48,662 nt of DNA from Syntrophorhabdaceae bacterium PtaU1.Bin034. Lineage in GTDB: Bacteria > Desulfobacterota_G > Syntrophorhabdia > Syntrophorhabdales > WCHB1-27. The notes under the pieces are model-generated. The model did not search any database. It saw only the letters and a program-made list of their open reading frames with translations, and had not been told where the DNA came from. Below, in pieces: positions 17,094 to 26,693 of the stretch. Each line of letters opens with the position of its first letter. The stretch's first letter is position 1. The DNA is taken from positions 1 through 48,662 of the forward strand of contig MVRP01000013.1 in the NCBI GenBank assembly GCA_002067405.1. The letters are read 5' to 3'. A program made the translations under genes and the position numbers.

Positions 17094-18257
17094 CTAGATT
17101 CCTGCCCGTTTTCTGATCGTGTCCACCATGTCGAGGCGCTCCCATGTAAATTCCGGCTCATTTCTCCCGAAATGGCCGCAGCACGCCGTCTTTTTGTATA
17201 TAGGTCTCAGGAGATCGAGTTTCTCGATTATCTTCCTCGGTCTCAGATCAAACAGCTCCAGGATTATTTCAGCTATTTTGTCGGGGCTGATCTTTGCGGT
17301 TCCGTTCGTATCCACCATAACCGACACCGGCTCCGCCACACCGATCGTGTAGGCAATCTGGACTTCCATCCGGTCAGCAAGACCTGCCGCAACAAGATTT
17401 TTCGCAATATACCGGGCCATGTAAGACGCGCTTCTGTCAACCTTTGAAGGGTCTTTGCCCGAGAAGGCACCACCGCCGTGGCTGCCGACACCGCCATACG
17501 TATCGACGATGATCTTGCGTCCCGTCATGCCGCAGTCTCCCTTGGGGCCGCCCACGACGAACCTTCCTGTTGAGTTCACATATATTTTTGTATTCTTGTC
17601 TACAAGCTCGGCGGGTATTACCTTCTTGATCACCTCTTCGGTCACCCCTTCCCGAACCATATCTCCCGTGACATCGGGGTTGTGCTGGGCCGCAATGACA
17701 ACGGCGTCCACCCTTCTCGGAACCTTATCTATGTACTCGATCGTGACCTGGCTTTTTCCATCAGGTCTCAGGAACGGCAGGGTCTTGTTCTTTCTGGCTT
17801 CCGCCAGTCTCGCCACAAGCTGGTGGGCAAACATTATCGTCATCGGCATATATTCCGGCGTCTCATTGCAGGCGTAACCGAACATCAAGCCCTGATCTCC
17901 GGCGCCCTGCTCATGATCTGCCGTCTCGTTGACACCCATGGCTATATCGGGTGATTGCTCGTCAATTGCGGTCAGCACCGAGCAGGTTTCCCAGTCAAAG
18001 CCCATGGATGAGTTGTTATATCCTATACCTTTGATCGTCTCTCTGACGATGTCCGGAATATGCACGTAACAACTGGTAGTGATCTCGCCACCAACCAAGG
18101 CCAGTCCTGTCGTCACAAGCGTCTCGCAGGCCACTCTGGCCTTTTTGTCCTGTGCAATGATTGCATCGAGGATTGAATCCGAGATCTGGTCGGCTACTTT
18201 ATCGGGATGCCCCTCAGCGACCGACTCCGAGGTGAAAAGAAATCTTGTCATGCTCAT
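17094..18257 (-). CDS. metK: S-adenosylmethionine synthetase
   Basis: Makes SAM from ATP and methionine. 387 aa with [16 protein letters not shown] near the start, the signature [26 protein letters not shown], and the second signature [17 protein letters not shown]. Start at ATG 18257, with AGGAGG 8 nt before it; the second ATG two codons on is possible. It lies 29 nt after ptsI and 10 nt before ahcY. No SAM or SAH riboswitch was seen upstream. Confidence 0.97.
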   Translation of the reverse strand: MSMTRFLFTSESVAEGHPDKVADQISDSILDAIIAQDKKARVACETLVTTGLALVGGEITTSCYVHIPDIVRETIKGIGYNNSSMGFDWETCSVLTAIDEQSPDIAMGVNETADHEQGAGDQGLMFGYACNETPEYMPMTIMFAHQLVARLAEARKNKTLPFLRPDGKSQVTIEYIDKVPRRVDAVVIAAQHNPDVTGDMVREGVTEEVIKKVIPAELVDKNTKIYVNSTGRFVVGGPKGDCGMTGRKIIVDTYGGVGSHGGGAFSGKDPSKVDRSASYMARYIAKNLVAAGLADRMEVQIAYTIGVAEPVSVMVDTNGTAKISPDKIAEIILELFDLRPRKIIEKLDLLRPIYKKTACCGHFGRNEPEFTWERLDMVDTIRKRAGI

Positions 18258-18286
18258 GAAACCACCTCCTGTTAATTGTGCGCTTC

Positions 18287-20074
18287 TTATAAACGCGGGT
18301 TCATTGGAAAGTCATCGGGAAAGAGGCTCGCCATTTCCTTTCTGAGAAGGTATTCGCTCTCTTTCGCAGAGTCCTTTGTCAGGATTTCCTTCACGAGGTC
18401 TCTGCAATAGCTGTGGCTGAGGCCTCTGATAATCTTCTTGACCCGGGGAATGATGTAAGCATTCATGCTCAGCTCGTCAAGGTCCAAACCCAGAAGTATG
18501 GGCACATAGAGCGGCTCGCCGGCCATTTCCCCGCATAACGATACTGCAATCTTTCTGGAATGGGCATCGTCCACCGTCTTCTTGATCATCCTCAGGACAG
18601 CGGGATGAAGCGGCTCGTAAAGATACGAGACATATTCGTTGATCCTGTCTATGGCAAGCGTGTACTGAATGAGGTCATTCGTGCCGATGCTGAAAAAATC
18701 TACTTCCTGGGCAAGAAGGTCGGTAATCATGGTCGTTGAAGGCACCTCAATCATGATCCCGATCTCGATCTCTTCATTGAACTCCACTTTCTCCGCTCGC
18801 AGTTCCTCCATGCATTCCCGCAGGATCGCTTTGGCGTTCTTTACCTCTTCCATACCGGAAACCATGGGAAAAAGTATCCTCAATGGCCCGAAGGTGCTTG
18901 CCCGCAGGATTCCCCGGAGTTGGGCCTTAAAAAGGTCCACTTCCTTGATGCAGAGACGAATGGCGCGCAGCCCCATAGCCGGATTAATCTCTTTCGGCAC
19001 TTCTATCTTTGACGCAAACTTGTCCCCCCCCAGGTCGAGGGTTCGTATGGTGGTATACTTGATTGCACGGTTCTCGGCAAGCTTCCTGTAAATATGGTAA
19101 TGGTCCATCTCGGTGGGAAGGGTCTTCCTGGAAAGATAGATATATTCCGTCCGATAGAGCCCGATCCCCTCGGCACCGTACCGCTCCACAATATCCATCT
19201 CCACAAGCAGCTCGATATTGGCGCCGACCTTTATCTTAAACCCGTCCTTGGTCTCCGACTTCAGCTTTGCGATCCGGAGGAATTCCTTCCTTTGCGCGGT
19301 GAGATGAGCTTGCCTTGTCAGGTACTCCTTCTGCATTTCCTTGCTCGGGTTTATGATTACTACCCCTTCTTCGCCATCTATAACAATCGTGTCGTTATTC
19401 TTTACAAGGCCGGTGATGGAGCCGAGGCCGACTACTGCCGGAATCTCGAGGGCCCTCGCCACAATCGATGTATGTGACGTACGTCCGCCTACATCGGTAA
19501 CGAATCCGGATACCTTGCTGAGGTTCAACTGAATCGTATCGGCGGGAGACAGGTCATGGGCCACAATGACCGCCTTTCCTTTCAAGGCCTTCACATCGTC
19601 GATCCCCGAGACCTTCCCCTTCACCATGATCCGGAGAAGCCTCTGCAGAATATGGTTCAGATCCTGCCCGCGCTCTCTCAGGTACGGGTCTTCAACCTTC
19701 TCAAAACTACTCAAGAACTTGGATACCACCAGGTCGAGGGCCCATTCGGCATTGATCCGTTGCCTCCTGATAGTATCGATGATGTCGTCATAAAAATACC
19801 TGTCTTGCAGAATAAGCAGATGGGCGTCTATGATAAACGCATGTTTCCGTATTTCATCGTCAGGTATGGATTGTTTGATATTGTTCAGTTCATCGACAGC
19901 GCTCTTGATCGCCGCTTTGAACTTCGCAATCTCCTTCGCAACCTGCTCTTCCTTTATTGAGTGTTTCGTGACATGGATCTTACCCCGTTCCAGCAGATAC
20001 ACCTTCCCTATGCATATGCCGGATGAGACAGCAATCCCTTTCAGGGTCCTGTTAAGAAACCTCTCCTGATTCAT
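18287..20074 (-). CDS. ptsI: PTS enzyme I (phosphoenolpyruvate-protein phosphotransferase)
   Basis: First component of the phosphotransferase relay: takes phosphate from PEP onto a histidine and passes it to HPr. 595 aa. The phospho-histidine is H201 in [15 protein letters not shown]; the PEP-binding barrel has [19 protein letters not shown] and [13 protein letters not shown]. It lacks the N-terminal GAF domain of the nitrogen-type enzyme I. It overlaps the HPr gene by 4 nt. No EIIB or EIIC sugar permease is nearby, so its role is probably regulatory. Confidence 0.95.
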   Translation of the reverse strand: MNQERFLNRTLKGIAVSSGICIGKVYLLERGKIHVTKHSIKEEQVAKEIAKFKAAIKSAVDELNNIKQSIPDDEIRKHAFIIDAHLLILQDRYFYDDIIDTIRRQRINAEWALDLVVSKFLSSFEKVEDPYLRERGQDLNHILQRLLRIMVKGKVSGIDDVKALKGKAVIVAHDLSPADTIQLNLSKVSGFVTDVGGRTSHTSIVARALEIPAVVGLGSITGLVKNNDTIVIDGEEGVVIINPSKEMQKEYLTRQAHLTAQRKEFLRIAKLKSETKDGFKIKVGANIELLVEMDIVERYGAEGIGLYRTEYIYLSRKTLPTEMDHYHIYRKLAENRAIKYTTIRTLDLGGDKFASKIEVPKEINPAMGLRAIRLCIKEVDLFKAQLRGILRASTFGPLRILFPMVSGMEEVKNAKAILRECMEELRAEKVEFNEEIEIGIMIEVPSTTMITDLLAQEVDFFSIGTNDLIQYTLAIDRINEYVSYLYEPLHPAVLRMIKKTVDDAHSRKIAVSLCGEMAGEPLYVPILLGLDLDELSMNAYIIPRVKKIIRGLSHSYCRDLVKEILTKDSAKESEYLLRKEMASLFPDDFPMNPRL

Positions 20075-20334
20075 ATTTCTCCAAAACCGTCATCGATCAG
20101 TTTGCCGAGGTCCTGAAACGCCTGCTGTTCGTCTGAGCCGTCAACCTTCAGCATCAGTTTCGTCCCTAGCGGACAGGCAAGCATCAGGAGACCCATGATA
20201 CTTTTTCCGTTTACCCTTTGTCCATCCTTTTCCACCCATACGTCAGACCGGTACCCCGATGCCTTCTTTACGAACAGGGCAGCAGCCCGGGCATGAAGCC
20301 CAAGCCTGTTTCTAATGGTAAAAATCCCTTCCAT
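20071..20334 (-). CDS. ptsH: Phosphocarrier protein HPr
   Basis: 87-aa phosphocarrier. Active H14 in GLHARAAALFV receives phosphate from enzyme I; S45 in GKSIMGLL is the site for HPr kinase, whose gene lies three genes upstream. ATG 20334 is chosen since the fold starts there and GGAG precedes it; longer upstream reading is non-homologous. It is 4 nt after the EIIA gene and overlaps ptsI by 4 nt. Confidence 0.94.
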   Translation of the reverse strand: MEGIFTIRNRLGLHARAAALFVKKASGYRSDVWVEKDGQRVNGKSIMGLLMLACPLGTKLMLKVDGSDEQQAFQDLGKLIDDGFGEI

Positions 20335-20338
20335 TGGG

Positions 20339-20749
20339 TTACTCCGCTTTTCGCACATTGAGAATGTCCGTCGCCAGATATATATTCTTCTTGCCGTAAT
20401 TGGCAATGAAACTCGCAAGTTCCGATAGGGTCCTTCCCTGCCGGTACGTCACCAGCTTTATCAGCATGGGAAGATTGGTGCCCGTTACCACTTCCACTTT
20501 TCCTTCCTCGAGAAAAGAGAGGCTGATATTGGAAGGGGTTCCGCCAAACATATCGGTAAGGATAACTGTTCCGTCGCCGGACTCGGCGTTCTTGATGGCA
20601 TCAGTGAGTTTCTTCTTGATCTTTTCGACGTCCTCGTCGGGAAAGATGTCCACATATTCGAATTGGTCCTGCTTTCCCACTATCAGCTCGGTGGCAGCGA
20701 CCATCTCACGAGCAAGGTTGAAATGAGCCACAACAACAATTCCTATCAT
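20339..20749 (-). CDS. PTS EIIA component, mannose/fructose family
   Basis: 136-aa cytoplasmic EIIA of the mannose-type family. H9 in VVVAHFNLAREM is the phosphorylated residue; ILTDMFGGTPSNIS and the VVTGTNLPMLIKL block are family hallmarks. Normally this domain hands phosphate to an EIIB of a sugar permease, but none is present, so here it may be an output or regulatory domain. It overlaps rapZ by 4 nt. Confidence 0.92.
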   Translation of the reverse strand: MIGIVVVAHFNLAREMVAATELIVGKQDQFEYVDIFPDEDVEKIKKKLTDAIKNAESGDGTVILTDMFGGTPSNISLSFLEEGKVEVVTGTNLPMLIKLVTYRQGRTLSELASFIANYGKKNIYLATDILNVRKAE

Positions 20750-21600
20750 CGCTCCTCCTTGTCGATGTCCCTATGTACCACAGTCACGTTGTAATCCATT
20801 ATGCGCAGATGCCCTTCCAGCTCATTTACAAGAGACACGGACCTATGTCTTCCTCCGGTACATCCGATACAGATGGTGAGATAACTCTTTCCTTCCTGCT
20901 CGAAGAGAGGTATGAGGGTTACAAGAAAATCGAGCAACATCGGGAAGAAACGGTCGTATACTTCATTCGACTTGACGTAATCGACAACATCCTTGGAAAG
21001 CCCTGATTTGCTTTTCAAACCCTCCACAAAAAACGGATTGGGCAGAAAACGAACGTCCTGCACGATGTCAGCCTCAAGCGGGATACCATAAGCATAGCCG
21101 AAAGAGATCAGATTGATCTTCATCCTCTTTTCGCTCTCGCCATAGGTGCTTATCACGAAATTGCGAAGGCCGTTGGTCGTGAAGAGCGAGGTGTCGATCA
21201 CTTTATCCGACATATCCTTTATCCACTTTACCTGTTCCCGCTCCTTGGACAGGGCATCCTTTATATTGGAAACATCGTAAATGGGGTGAGCCCTTCTTGT
21301 TTCCTTGAACCTTCTGAATAATACCTCGTCCGAGCTTTCAAGGAATACCAGCTCGGCCCCATATTTATCCTTGATCTTTTTTAGCACGCGCTTTCCTTCA
21401 CTGAAGAATTCGCGCTCCCGTATATCAGTGACGAAGGCCGATTTTGTAAGCTTTGATTCGGTCGAGGGGTAAAGATCGAGAAACTTTTGCATCAACACCA
21501 GGGGAAAGTTGTCCACGCAGAAATAACCGGCGTCCTCAAGCGCTTTAAGGAAGGTTGTCTTGCCGGATCCGGAAATACCGCTCAAAATGAGGATCTTCAT
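20746..21600 (-). CDS. rapZ: RapZ/YvcJ family nucleotide-binding protein
   Basis: 284-aa P-loop protein. Walker A is GISGSGKTT (residues 8-16); YFCVDNFP and the C-terminal GCTGGRHRSV are diagnostic. In E. coli RapZ guides decay of a small RNA controlling glucosamine-6-phosphate synthase; in other phyla the role differs, so the name denotes family only. ATG 21600 is chosen because the P-loop lies right after it. It overlaps hprK by 4 nt. Confidence 0.93.
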   Translation of the reverse strand: MKILILSGISGSGKTTFLKALEDAGYFCVDNFPLVLMQKFLDLYPSTESKLTKSAFVTDIREREFFSEGKRVLKKIKDKYGAELVFLESSDEVLFRRFKETRRAHPIYDVSNIKDALSKEREQVKWIKDMSDKVIDTSLFTTNGLRNFVISTYGESEKRMKINLISFGYAYGIPLEADIVQDVRFLPNPFFVEGLKSKSGLSKDVVDYVKSNEVYDRFFPMLLDFLVTLIPLFEQEGKSYLTICIGCTGGRHRSVSLVNELEGHLRIMDYNVTVVHRDIDKEER

Positions 21601-22535
21601 TCCCTGCCTCGTTCCGTAGTATTCAGGATCTTTTTCTCCAATTCCCGCGCCGTATCTATCCCCTCTTTCTTCAACGCATGGTTTCTGCACGCGAGTTCCA
21701 CGATTGCAGAAGCATTCCTTCCCGGGCTTATAGGGATGCGTATCAGAGGCAAATCAATGCCGAGAAGCCTGTACTTGTCCTCCCTCAAGCCTACTCTTTC
21801 ATACTCTATGTTATTGTCCCAGTCAAGTAATTCAACGACAAGTTCTATCTTTTTTCGATGTCTGACCGCCGAAATGCCGAAGAGCTGACGGATGTTGACT
21901 ATACCGATGCCCCTTATCTCGAGCAGGTTTCGGATCATTTCAGGTGCCTCTCCGGTTAATTCAAGAGCCCCTATCTTCTTCACCTCTATTATGTCATCGC
22001 TCACAAGGCGATGCCCGCGCATCACCAGGTCGAGGGCATTCTCGCTCTTACCGATGCCGCTCCTGCCGATTATGAGCACGCCTACGCCCATAATCTCCAT
22101 GAGAACCCCGTGGACCATGCCTGTAGGAGCAAGCTTTTCTTCCAGAAAACGGGTGATTCGCTCAATAAACACGGAACTGACGAGCCTCGTTCTCAGCAGG
22201 GCTATGCCCTTCGCTTCTGTTTCTGTCAGCAAATAGTCCGGAACTTTCAGGTTTCTGGTCACGATGAAGCATGCAACGTCCCGGCTGCACAACTCTTTGA
22301 CGATCTTCTCACCGTCTTCCGGTTTCAATTCACGCAGGTACGAAATCTCCGTGTAGCCGAGAATCTGCACCCGGTGCGGGTGGAGGTAGACCATGTAGCC
22401 GGCTATAACCAGCCCGAGCTTCTGTATTCTGGGATTATATACCTTCTTTAAGGTTCCTCTGGAACCCGATATGACTTCGAGTTCCAGGCCGTATTCTTTG
22501 TCGTCTGCGAGTTCCTGAACCGTTATCCCTTTCAT
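21597..22535 (-). CDS. hprK: HPr kinase/phosphorylase
   Basis: Bifunctional enzyme that phosphorylates and dephosphorylates the regulatory serine of HPr. 312 aa. Walker A GRSGIGKS is at 157-164, the catalytic His is H142 in MVHGVLMEI, and the family signature is LEIRGIGIVNIRQLFG (206-221). The N-terminal domain (1-130) is complete. Overlaps ptsN and rapZ by 4 nt each. With S45 present in the HPr encoded downstream, the pair is likely functional. Confidence 0.95.
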   Translation of the reverse strand: MKGITVQELADDKEYGLELEVISGSRGTLKKVYNPRIQKLGLVIAGYMVYLHPHRVQILGYTEISYLRELKPEDGEKIVKELCSRDVACFIVTRNLKVPDYLLTETEAKGIALLRTRLVSSVFIERITRFLEEKLAPTGMVHGVLMEIMGVGVLIIGRSGIGKSENALDLVMRGHRLVSDDIIEVKKIGALELTGEAPEMIRNLLEIRGIGIVNIRQLFGISAVRHRKKIELVVELLDWDNNIEYERVGLREDKYRLLGIDLPLIRIPISPGRNASAIVELACRNHALKKEGIDTARELEKKILNTTERGRE

Positions 22536-22999
22536 CCACCGAACTTCTCGTCTTCTCCAACAATATCCGCATAAAGGTCTTTGCTATCGCCTTGCTCAGT
22601 GAGCCGCTTGCGGAATGATGGGTCTCTCAAGATCCTTGAAATCCGGGATAACATTTGAATATGAAGGCCCGCCGAATCTTCAGGGGCTAATAGCAGAAAA
22701 AAAATATGGACCGGTTTTCCATCTACGGCGTCAAAGTCTATACCTTCCTTCGACCTCCCAAAGGCACAGAGCAATCGTCCTATGCCCTTCATCTTCCCAT
22801 GGGGAATCGCTACTCCGTCGCCAATCCCCGTGCTTCCAAGTTTTTCCCTCTCAAGGATAACGTCGACAGCCGCCTCAACGTCAGAAATAAGGCCCGTGGT
22901 CTTGAGGGCGGACGCAAGCTCCGTAAGGACCTGTCTTTTTGTCCCGCCATGCAAATCGGCGATGACACAGGATTCCTTCAGAGCCTCCTTCATGTTCAT
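22532..22999 (-). CDS. ptsN: Nitrogen-regulatory PTS EIIA (PtsN)
   Basis: 155-aa EIIA of the fructose/nitrogen type, a phosphorylatable regulator. H67 in GVAIPHGKM is the active site; FFLLLAPEDSAGLHIQMLSRISRIL is typical. Encoded just behind hpf, with rpoN further upstream, as in many Proteobacteria. Met3 is an alternative start. Overlaps hpf and hprK by 4 nt each. Confidence 0.93.
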   Translation of the reverse strand: MNMKEALKESCVIADLHGGTKRQVLTELASALKTTGLISDVEAAVDVILEREKLGSTGIGDGVAIPHGKMKGIGRLLCAFGRSKEGIDFDAVDGKPVHIFFLLLAPEDSAGLHIQMLSRISRILRDPSFRKRLTEQGDSKDLYADIVGEDEKFGG

Positions 23000-23520
23000 A
23001 TGGCCCTTCCCCTGGTCTCGATAAGGCCGAAGTTGCCATCCTTTCTTTTGTACATGACACAGACGTTGCCTCTTTCTATGTCGCGGAATATGATGAATCC
23101 GTCACCCGACGCGCCGAGTTGCATCCTGGCCTCTTCAGGGTCCATCGGTTTTGCATCCATGGTCCGTAACATAATGATCTGCCCGCCCTTCTCTTCCTTT
23201 CCGGAAACGGCGTATTTCGGTTTACCTTCACGGTATTGCTTTACCCTGTCCCTGTAGCGGCTCAGCCTTGTCTCGAGCTTGTCCAAGATCTTGTCAACCG
23301 CCGCGTACATATCGTTCATCACTTCGTGGGCATTAATTACCACGCCATTAAGGGTAAACATCACATCAACCCTCTGCCGGTACTTCCGCTCAAGCGAAAG
23401 GACGACATGGAGGTCGAGCGGTATCTCCACATATTTCTGCAGCCTCGATAGCTTTTCCTCTACGTACTTCTTCAGACCGTCATCAGGAGCGATGTGTCTG
23501 AAACTGATGGTGATATCCAT
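22996..23520 (-). CDS. hpf: Ribosome hibernation promoting factor, long form
   Basis: 174 aa: an N-terminal ribosome-binding domain (about 1-100, starting MDITISFRHI) and a C-terminal dimerisation domain (about 110-170, with PMDPEEARMQLGASGDGFIIF), the long form that joins ribosomes into 100S dimers in bacteria having it. ATG 23520 is chosen because GGGGGAA lies just upstream. It is the first gene after a hairpin and new promoter, so it likely heads the hpf-ahcY transcript. Confidence 0.94.
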   Translation of the reverse strand: MDITISFRHIAPDDGLKKYVEEKLSRLQKYVEIPLDLHVVLSLERKYRQRVDVMFTLNGVVINAHEVMNDMYAAVDKILDKLETRLSRYRDRVKQYREGKPKYAVSGKEEKGGQIIMLRTMDAKPMDPEEARMQLGASGDGFIIFRDIERGNVCVMYKRKDGNFGLIETRGRAI

Positions 23521-23570
23521 GCTTCCCCCAATCAATAGAATAAGGCCGGCGTACGCCGACCAAGGCCAAA

Positions 23571-23599
23571 AAGCTATCAGATGAAAAAAAACTTGTCAA
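23571..23599 (-). promoter_or_regulatory. Promoter of the hpf operon
   Basis: Minus strand TTGACA (23594-23599), 17 bp, TAGCTT (23571-23576), within the rpoN-hpf gap. A palindromic leader (GGCGTACGCC, about 23548-23557) lies between it and the hpf ribosome site. Confidence 0.6.
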
Positions 23600-23610
23600 C
23601 TTCAATTATC

Positions 23611-23653
23611 GGGCGACCCGCACGCGGGTACCGGGGGCCGGCCCCGGTCGCCC
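23611..23653. terminator. GC-rich hairpin after rpoN
   Basis: GGGCGACC (23611-23618) pairs with GGTCGCCC (23646-23653) around a GC-rich core that can itself pair. It begins 2 bp after the rpoN stop. The T-run on the minus strand is about 20 nt further on, inside the hpf promoter spacer, so termination may be partial. Confidence 0.55.
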
Positions 23654-23655
23654 GG

Positions 23656-25017
23656 CTAATCCAGTCGCCTCCGCTCACGCGAAGACTGGATATGAAGAAC
23701 CTCTCTGTATTTGGCGACCGTTCTCCTTGCAATCTTTACGTTAAACCGCTCCTTGAGCAGAGCGACGATCTCTTCGTCCTTCAGCGGGTTACCTTTGTCT
23801 TCCTTCGCCACTATTTCTGATATGCAGTCCATCACTGCATTTGCCGATTGCGCGTCACCGTTCTCGCTGCCCACTCCCGTCGTGAAGAAAAACTTCATCT
23901 CAAAGACGCCGCACGGGGTACCCATATACTTGTTGGTCGTTATCCGGCTCACGGTCGACTCGTGAACACCGACATAATTCGCCACATCCTTCAATATGAG
24001 GGGTTTCAGGCAACGGATGCCCTTGTCAAAAAATTCCCTCTGGAAGTCCACGATGCTCTTTGCAACGAGATAAAGGGTCCTTTGCCTCTGTTGAAGGCTC
24101 TTCATAAACCATTCCGCCTGCTTGATCTTCTTCTTGATATAGTCCTTCGTGTCTCCGTTGAGCTTCTCGCTGACAAAAAGCTCGACATAGTACCTGTTCA
24201 TTCTCAGGTCAGGAACCCCTTCGTCATTAAGAAAAACATCAAAACCGTCTTCTCCTTTGATCACATGAACATCAGGGACAACATAGATGGGCTGGTCACT
24301 CTCGTAGTTACGTCCCGGTTTGGGATCAAAACTCTTGATCGTCTCGAATACCGCCCTGACCTGATCCACTGAATAGCCTGTTTTCCGAGCGACCTCGCGA
24401 AGGTCCATTTTCTTGAAAAGATCAAAATGGTTGTTTACGATGTCTTCGAAGACCTCGTCTTTTTCACCTCTGTCTTCATACTGCAGGAGCAGGCACTCCT
24501 TCAAATCCCGTGCTCCCACTCCTGGCGGATCGAGCTTCTGGACCTTTTTCAGGACGATTTCAAGTGACTCCGCCGGTATTCCGGACATTTCGGATATCTC
24601 TTCAAGAGAAGAAGCCAAATAGCCGTTGTCGTCGATGTTCTCGATGATCCATTCGGCCCAGACCCTCTCTTCCTTGGAAAAATCGGAAAGTCCCACCTGC
24701 CAGCGAACATAGTCGCGAAGATTGCTCGCCTTCTTCACGATATTCTCGTAATCCGGATACTCTTTGTCCTCCCTGGTAGTAAAGTCTTCAGAAGGGGAAT
24801 ACCTCTCTAGCCATTCGAGCATCTCTTCCTTCTTTTGTGTTTCCGCATCATCAGGCTGTTCTTCTTCAACCTCCAGAACCGGATTCTCCTTGATCTCCTG
24901 CTCGATGGCTTCCACCAGTTCGAGTTGTGAAAGCTGGAGCAGTTTTATCGCCTGCTGAAGCTGCGGCGTCAGAACAAGCTGTTGTGCAAGCCTTTGCGTC
25001 TGCTTAAGTTCCAACAT
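23656..25017 (-). CDS. rpoN: RNA polymerase sigma-54 factor
   Basis: 453-aa sigma-54. Region I is the Gln/Leu-rich N-terminus (TQRLAQQLVLTPQLQQAI), followed by an acidic region II (about 45-70), the core-binding region, a helix-turn-helix (HESTVSRITTNKYM) and the RpoN box ARRTVAKYRE (about 430-439). ATG 25017 is chosen because region I starts there; it overlaps lptB by 14 nt. It serves enhancer-dependent promoters, of which I saw no clear -24/-12 example in this window. Confidence 0.96.
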   Translation of the reverse strand: MLELKQTQRLAQQLVLTPQLQQAIKLLQLSQLELVEAIEQEIKENPVLEVEEEQPDDAETQKKEEMLEWLERYSPSEDFTTREDKEYPDYENIVKKASNLRDYVRWQVGLSDFSKEERVWAEWIIENIDDNGYLASSLEEISEMSGIPAESLEIVLKKVQKLDPPGVGARDLKECLLLQYEDRGEKDEVFEDIVNNHFDLFKKMDLREVARKTGYSVDQVRAVFETIKSFDPKPGRNYESDQPIYVVPDVHVIKGEDGFDVFLNDEGVPDLRMNRYYVELFVSEKLNGDTKDYIKKKIKQAEWFMKSLQQRQRTLYLVAKSIVDFQREFFDKGIRCLKPLILKDVANYVGVHESTVSRITTNKYMGTPCGVFEMKFFFTTGVGSENGDAQSANAVMDCISEIVAKEDKGNPLKDEEIVALLKERFNVKIARRTVAKYREVLHIQSSRERRRLD

Positions 25018-25753
25018 CGATGTAAAACTCCTCACCCAGATAGACATCTCTCGCCAATCTGCTCTTCGCGATTTCAAACGGGTCGCCCTCGATGAGGATT
25101 TTCCCATCGCTTATTATGTAGGCCCTGTCACAGATCGGCAAGGAATCGCGCACATTATGATCGGAGATCAGGATTCCTATTCCTTTCTTCTTGAGTCCCA
25201 ACACTATTTTCTTGAGATCGGAAATAGAAATGGGATCGATACCCGAGAAGGGCTCGTCAAGGAGCATGAACTTGGGAGCGATCATCATAGCGCGGGCTAT
25301 CTCCAATCTCCTCCGTTCACCACCGGACAGCGAATCAGCATTATTACCGGCCAGATGTTCCAGCCTGAATGATTCCAGGATCTCCTGTATCTTACGTTCG
25401 ATGATCGTTTTGTCGCTTTCATGAAATTCAAGGATTGATCTGAGATTGTTCGCAACGCTCATTTTCTTGAATATCGAGGGTTCCTGGGGCAGATACGTAA
25501 TGCCCTTGCGGGCGCGAAGGAACATGGGAAGGTCCGTCAGATTGTCGAAATCAACGGTGATCTCTCCGCCGTCAGGCCTGATAAAGCCAATGATCATGTA
25601 AAACGTGGTCGTTTTACCTGCACCGTTCGGTCCGAAAAGGCCCACAACTTCGCCCGTATCCATATAGACGCTCACATCGTTCACTACCTTTCGGGAGCTA
25701 TACGACTTGGATAAATGTTGCGCCTTGAGCACCGACGTCTGCTGCAGACTCAT
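25004..25753 (-). CDS. lptB: LPS export ABC transporter ATP-binding protein LptB
   Basis: 249-aa ATPase that powers lipopolysaccharide transport from the inner membrane. Walker A GPNGAGKTT, signature LSGGERRRLEIARAM, Walker B MLLDEPFSGIDP and switch His (ISDHNVRDS) are present. ATG 25753 is chosen because GGTGG precedes it; an upstream TTG at 25786 is less likely. It lies 16 nt after the lptC-lptA fusion gene and overlaps rpoN. LptF and LptG are not in the window. Confidence 0.94.
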   Translation of the reverse strand: MSLQQTSVLKAQHLSKSYSSRKVVNDVSVYMDTGEVVGLFGPNGAGKTTTFYMIIGFIRPDGGEITVDFDNLTDLPMFLRARKGITYLPQEPSIFKKMSVANNLRSILEFHESDKTIIERKIQEILESFRLEHLAGNNADSLSGGERRRLEIARAMMIAPKFMLLDEPFSGIDPISISDLKKIVLGLKKKGIGILISDHNVRDSLPICDRAYIISDGKILIEGDPFEIAKSRLARDVYLGEEFYIDVGT

Positions 25754-25769
25754 TTTTCCACCAATTTTT

Positions 25770-26687
25770 TCACCGTCGCTGTTCAATTCGCATTTTCGGT
25801 TTTTCTACAGAAAACTTGTCTGTTGCGAGGTTATATACTATCGTTTCACCGCGCATTTCTACGTTTTCTTTAGTAATCTTAGGATCTTCCTTAAGCACAA
25901 CGTTCTCTTCCTTAAAATAATATACTGCCCGCTCACTTTTGGCAATAGTACCCTGTGACATGATACGGACCTTCCCCACGGCATCTATCTTCTCTATGGT
26001 GTCCTCATTGCTCCTCACATAAACCTTATCGCAGAAAAGGTCCATCCGTTCACCTTTCACCGCCACCCGGCCCTCGAATATGTACATGTTGTCATTCAGA
26101 AGGTATACAAACTTATCGGAAGAGAATTTGAAGTTTCCCTTCTCGCCTTTCACGCTTCCACTCACATCCTTTTGCACTGTGATTATCTGCTCCTTGGTGT
26201 CGGCGTTCAATCCCACACCAACCATAGTGAACCTCTTGCCCTGTACATCGACAGGCGCCGGGGTGAAGGCGAGAGATTTCTTGAAATCAAAGTTCATGGA
26301 ACTGCTTTTTATGTGATATTCGTCCTTGTAGATTACCTCAACGTCGTTCATCCACCCTACTTCCTTCTCCGTGTCCATCTCACCCTTTGATCCTTTAAAG
26401 AGCACGGTGGTACCCGGTTTGGGCTTATACTCGCCGTCGATACCTTCCAATTCAACCATAGACTTGTCTATATATTTGCGCACGAGCTTGGCTCGCAATT
26501 CCCAATCTACGACGCCCTTCTTCTCCCCTGAATACTTAACATCCTTGAAAACCAGGACTTTCTTTACTTCTTCGGACCGGTTGGAGGTAACGCGTTCAGG
26601 CTTCTTGATGAAGAAGTAGGCGGAGAGGAAAACGATTGCCAGAATAAACCCTGATGCTATGTAGACGGTTGTTGTACGTTTGTTCAT
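25770..26687 (-). CDS. Fused LptC-LptA LPS transport protein
   Basis: 305 aa. An N-terminal membrane anchor (about residues 8-27) is followed by an LptC-like domain (about 35-165; KGVVDWELRAKLVRKY, GWMNDVEVIYKDEY) and then a second domain (about 170-300) with the LptA/OstA repeat pattern (FSSDKFVYLLNDNMYIFEG, DLFCDKVYV, GKVRIMSQG, SERAVYYFKEENVVL). In most Gram-negatives LptC (about 190 aa) and LptA (about 180 aa) are separate; here one chain could form the start of the periplasmic LPS bridge while staying anchored. Placed between kdsD and lptB, where lptC-lptA normally lie. The LptA part could also be just an extended LptC, but OstA-like spacing argues for fusion. Confidence 0.8.
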   Translation of the reverse strand: MNKRTTTVYIASGFILAIVFLSAYFFIKKPERVTSNRSEEVKKVLVFKDVKYSGEKKGVVDWELRAKLVRKYIDKSMVELEGIDGEYKPKPGTTVLFKGSKGEMDTEKEVGWMNDVEVIYKDEYHIKSSSMNFDFKKSLAFTPAPVDVQGKRFTMVGVGLNADTKEQIITVQKDVSGSVKGEKGNFKFSSDKFVYLLNDNMYIFEGRVAVKGERMDLFCDKVYVRSNEDTIEKIDAVGKVRIMSQGTIAKSERAVYYFKEENVVLKEDPKITKENVEMRGETIVYNLATDKFSVEKPKMRIEQRR

Positions 26688-26693
26688 CGGTCC

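Noticed and set aside
18258..18290. SAM riboswitch upstream of metK
   Set aside because: The gap to ptsI is only 29 nt and holds just a ribosome site, so no riboswitch fits.
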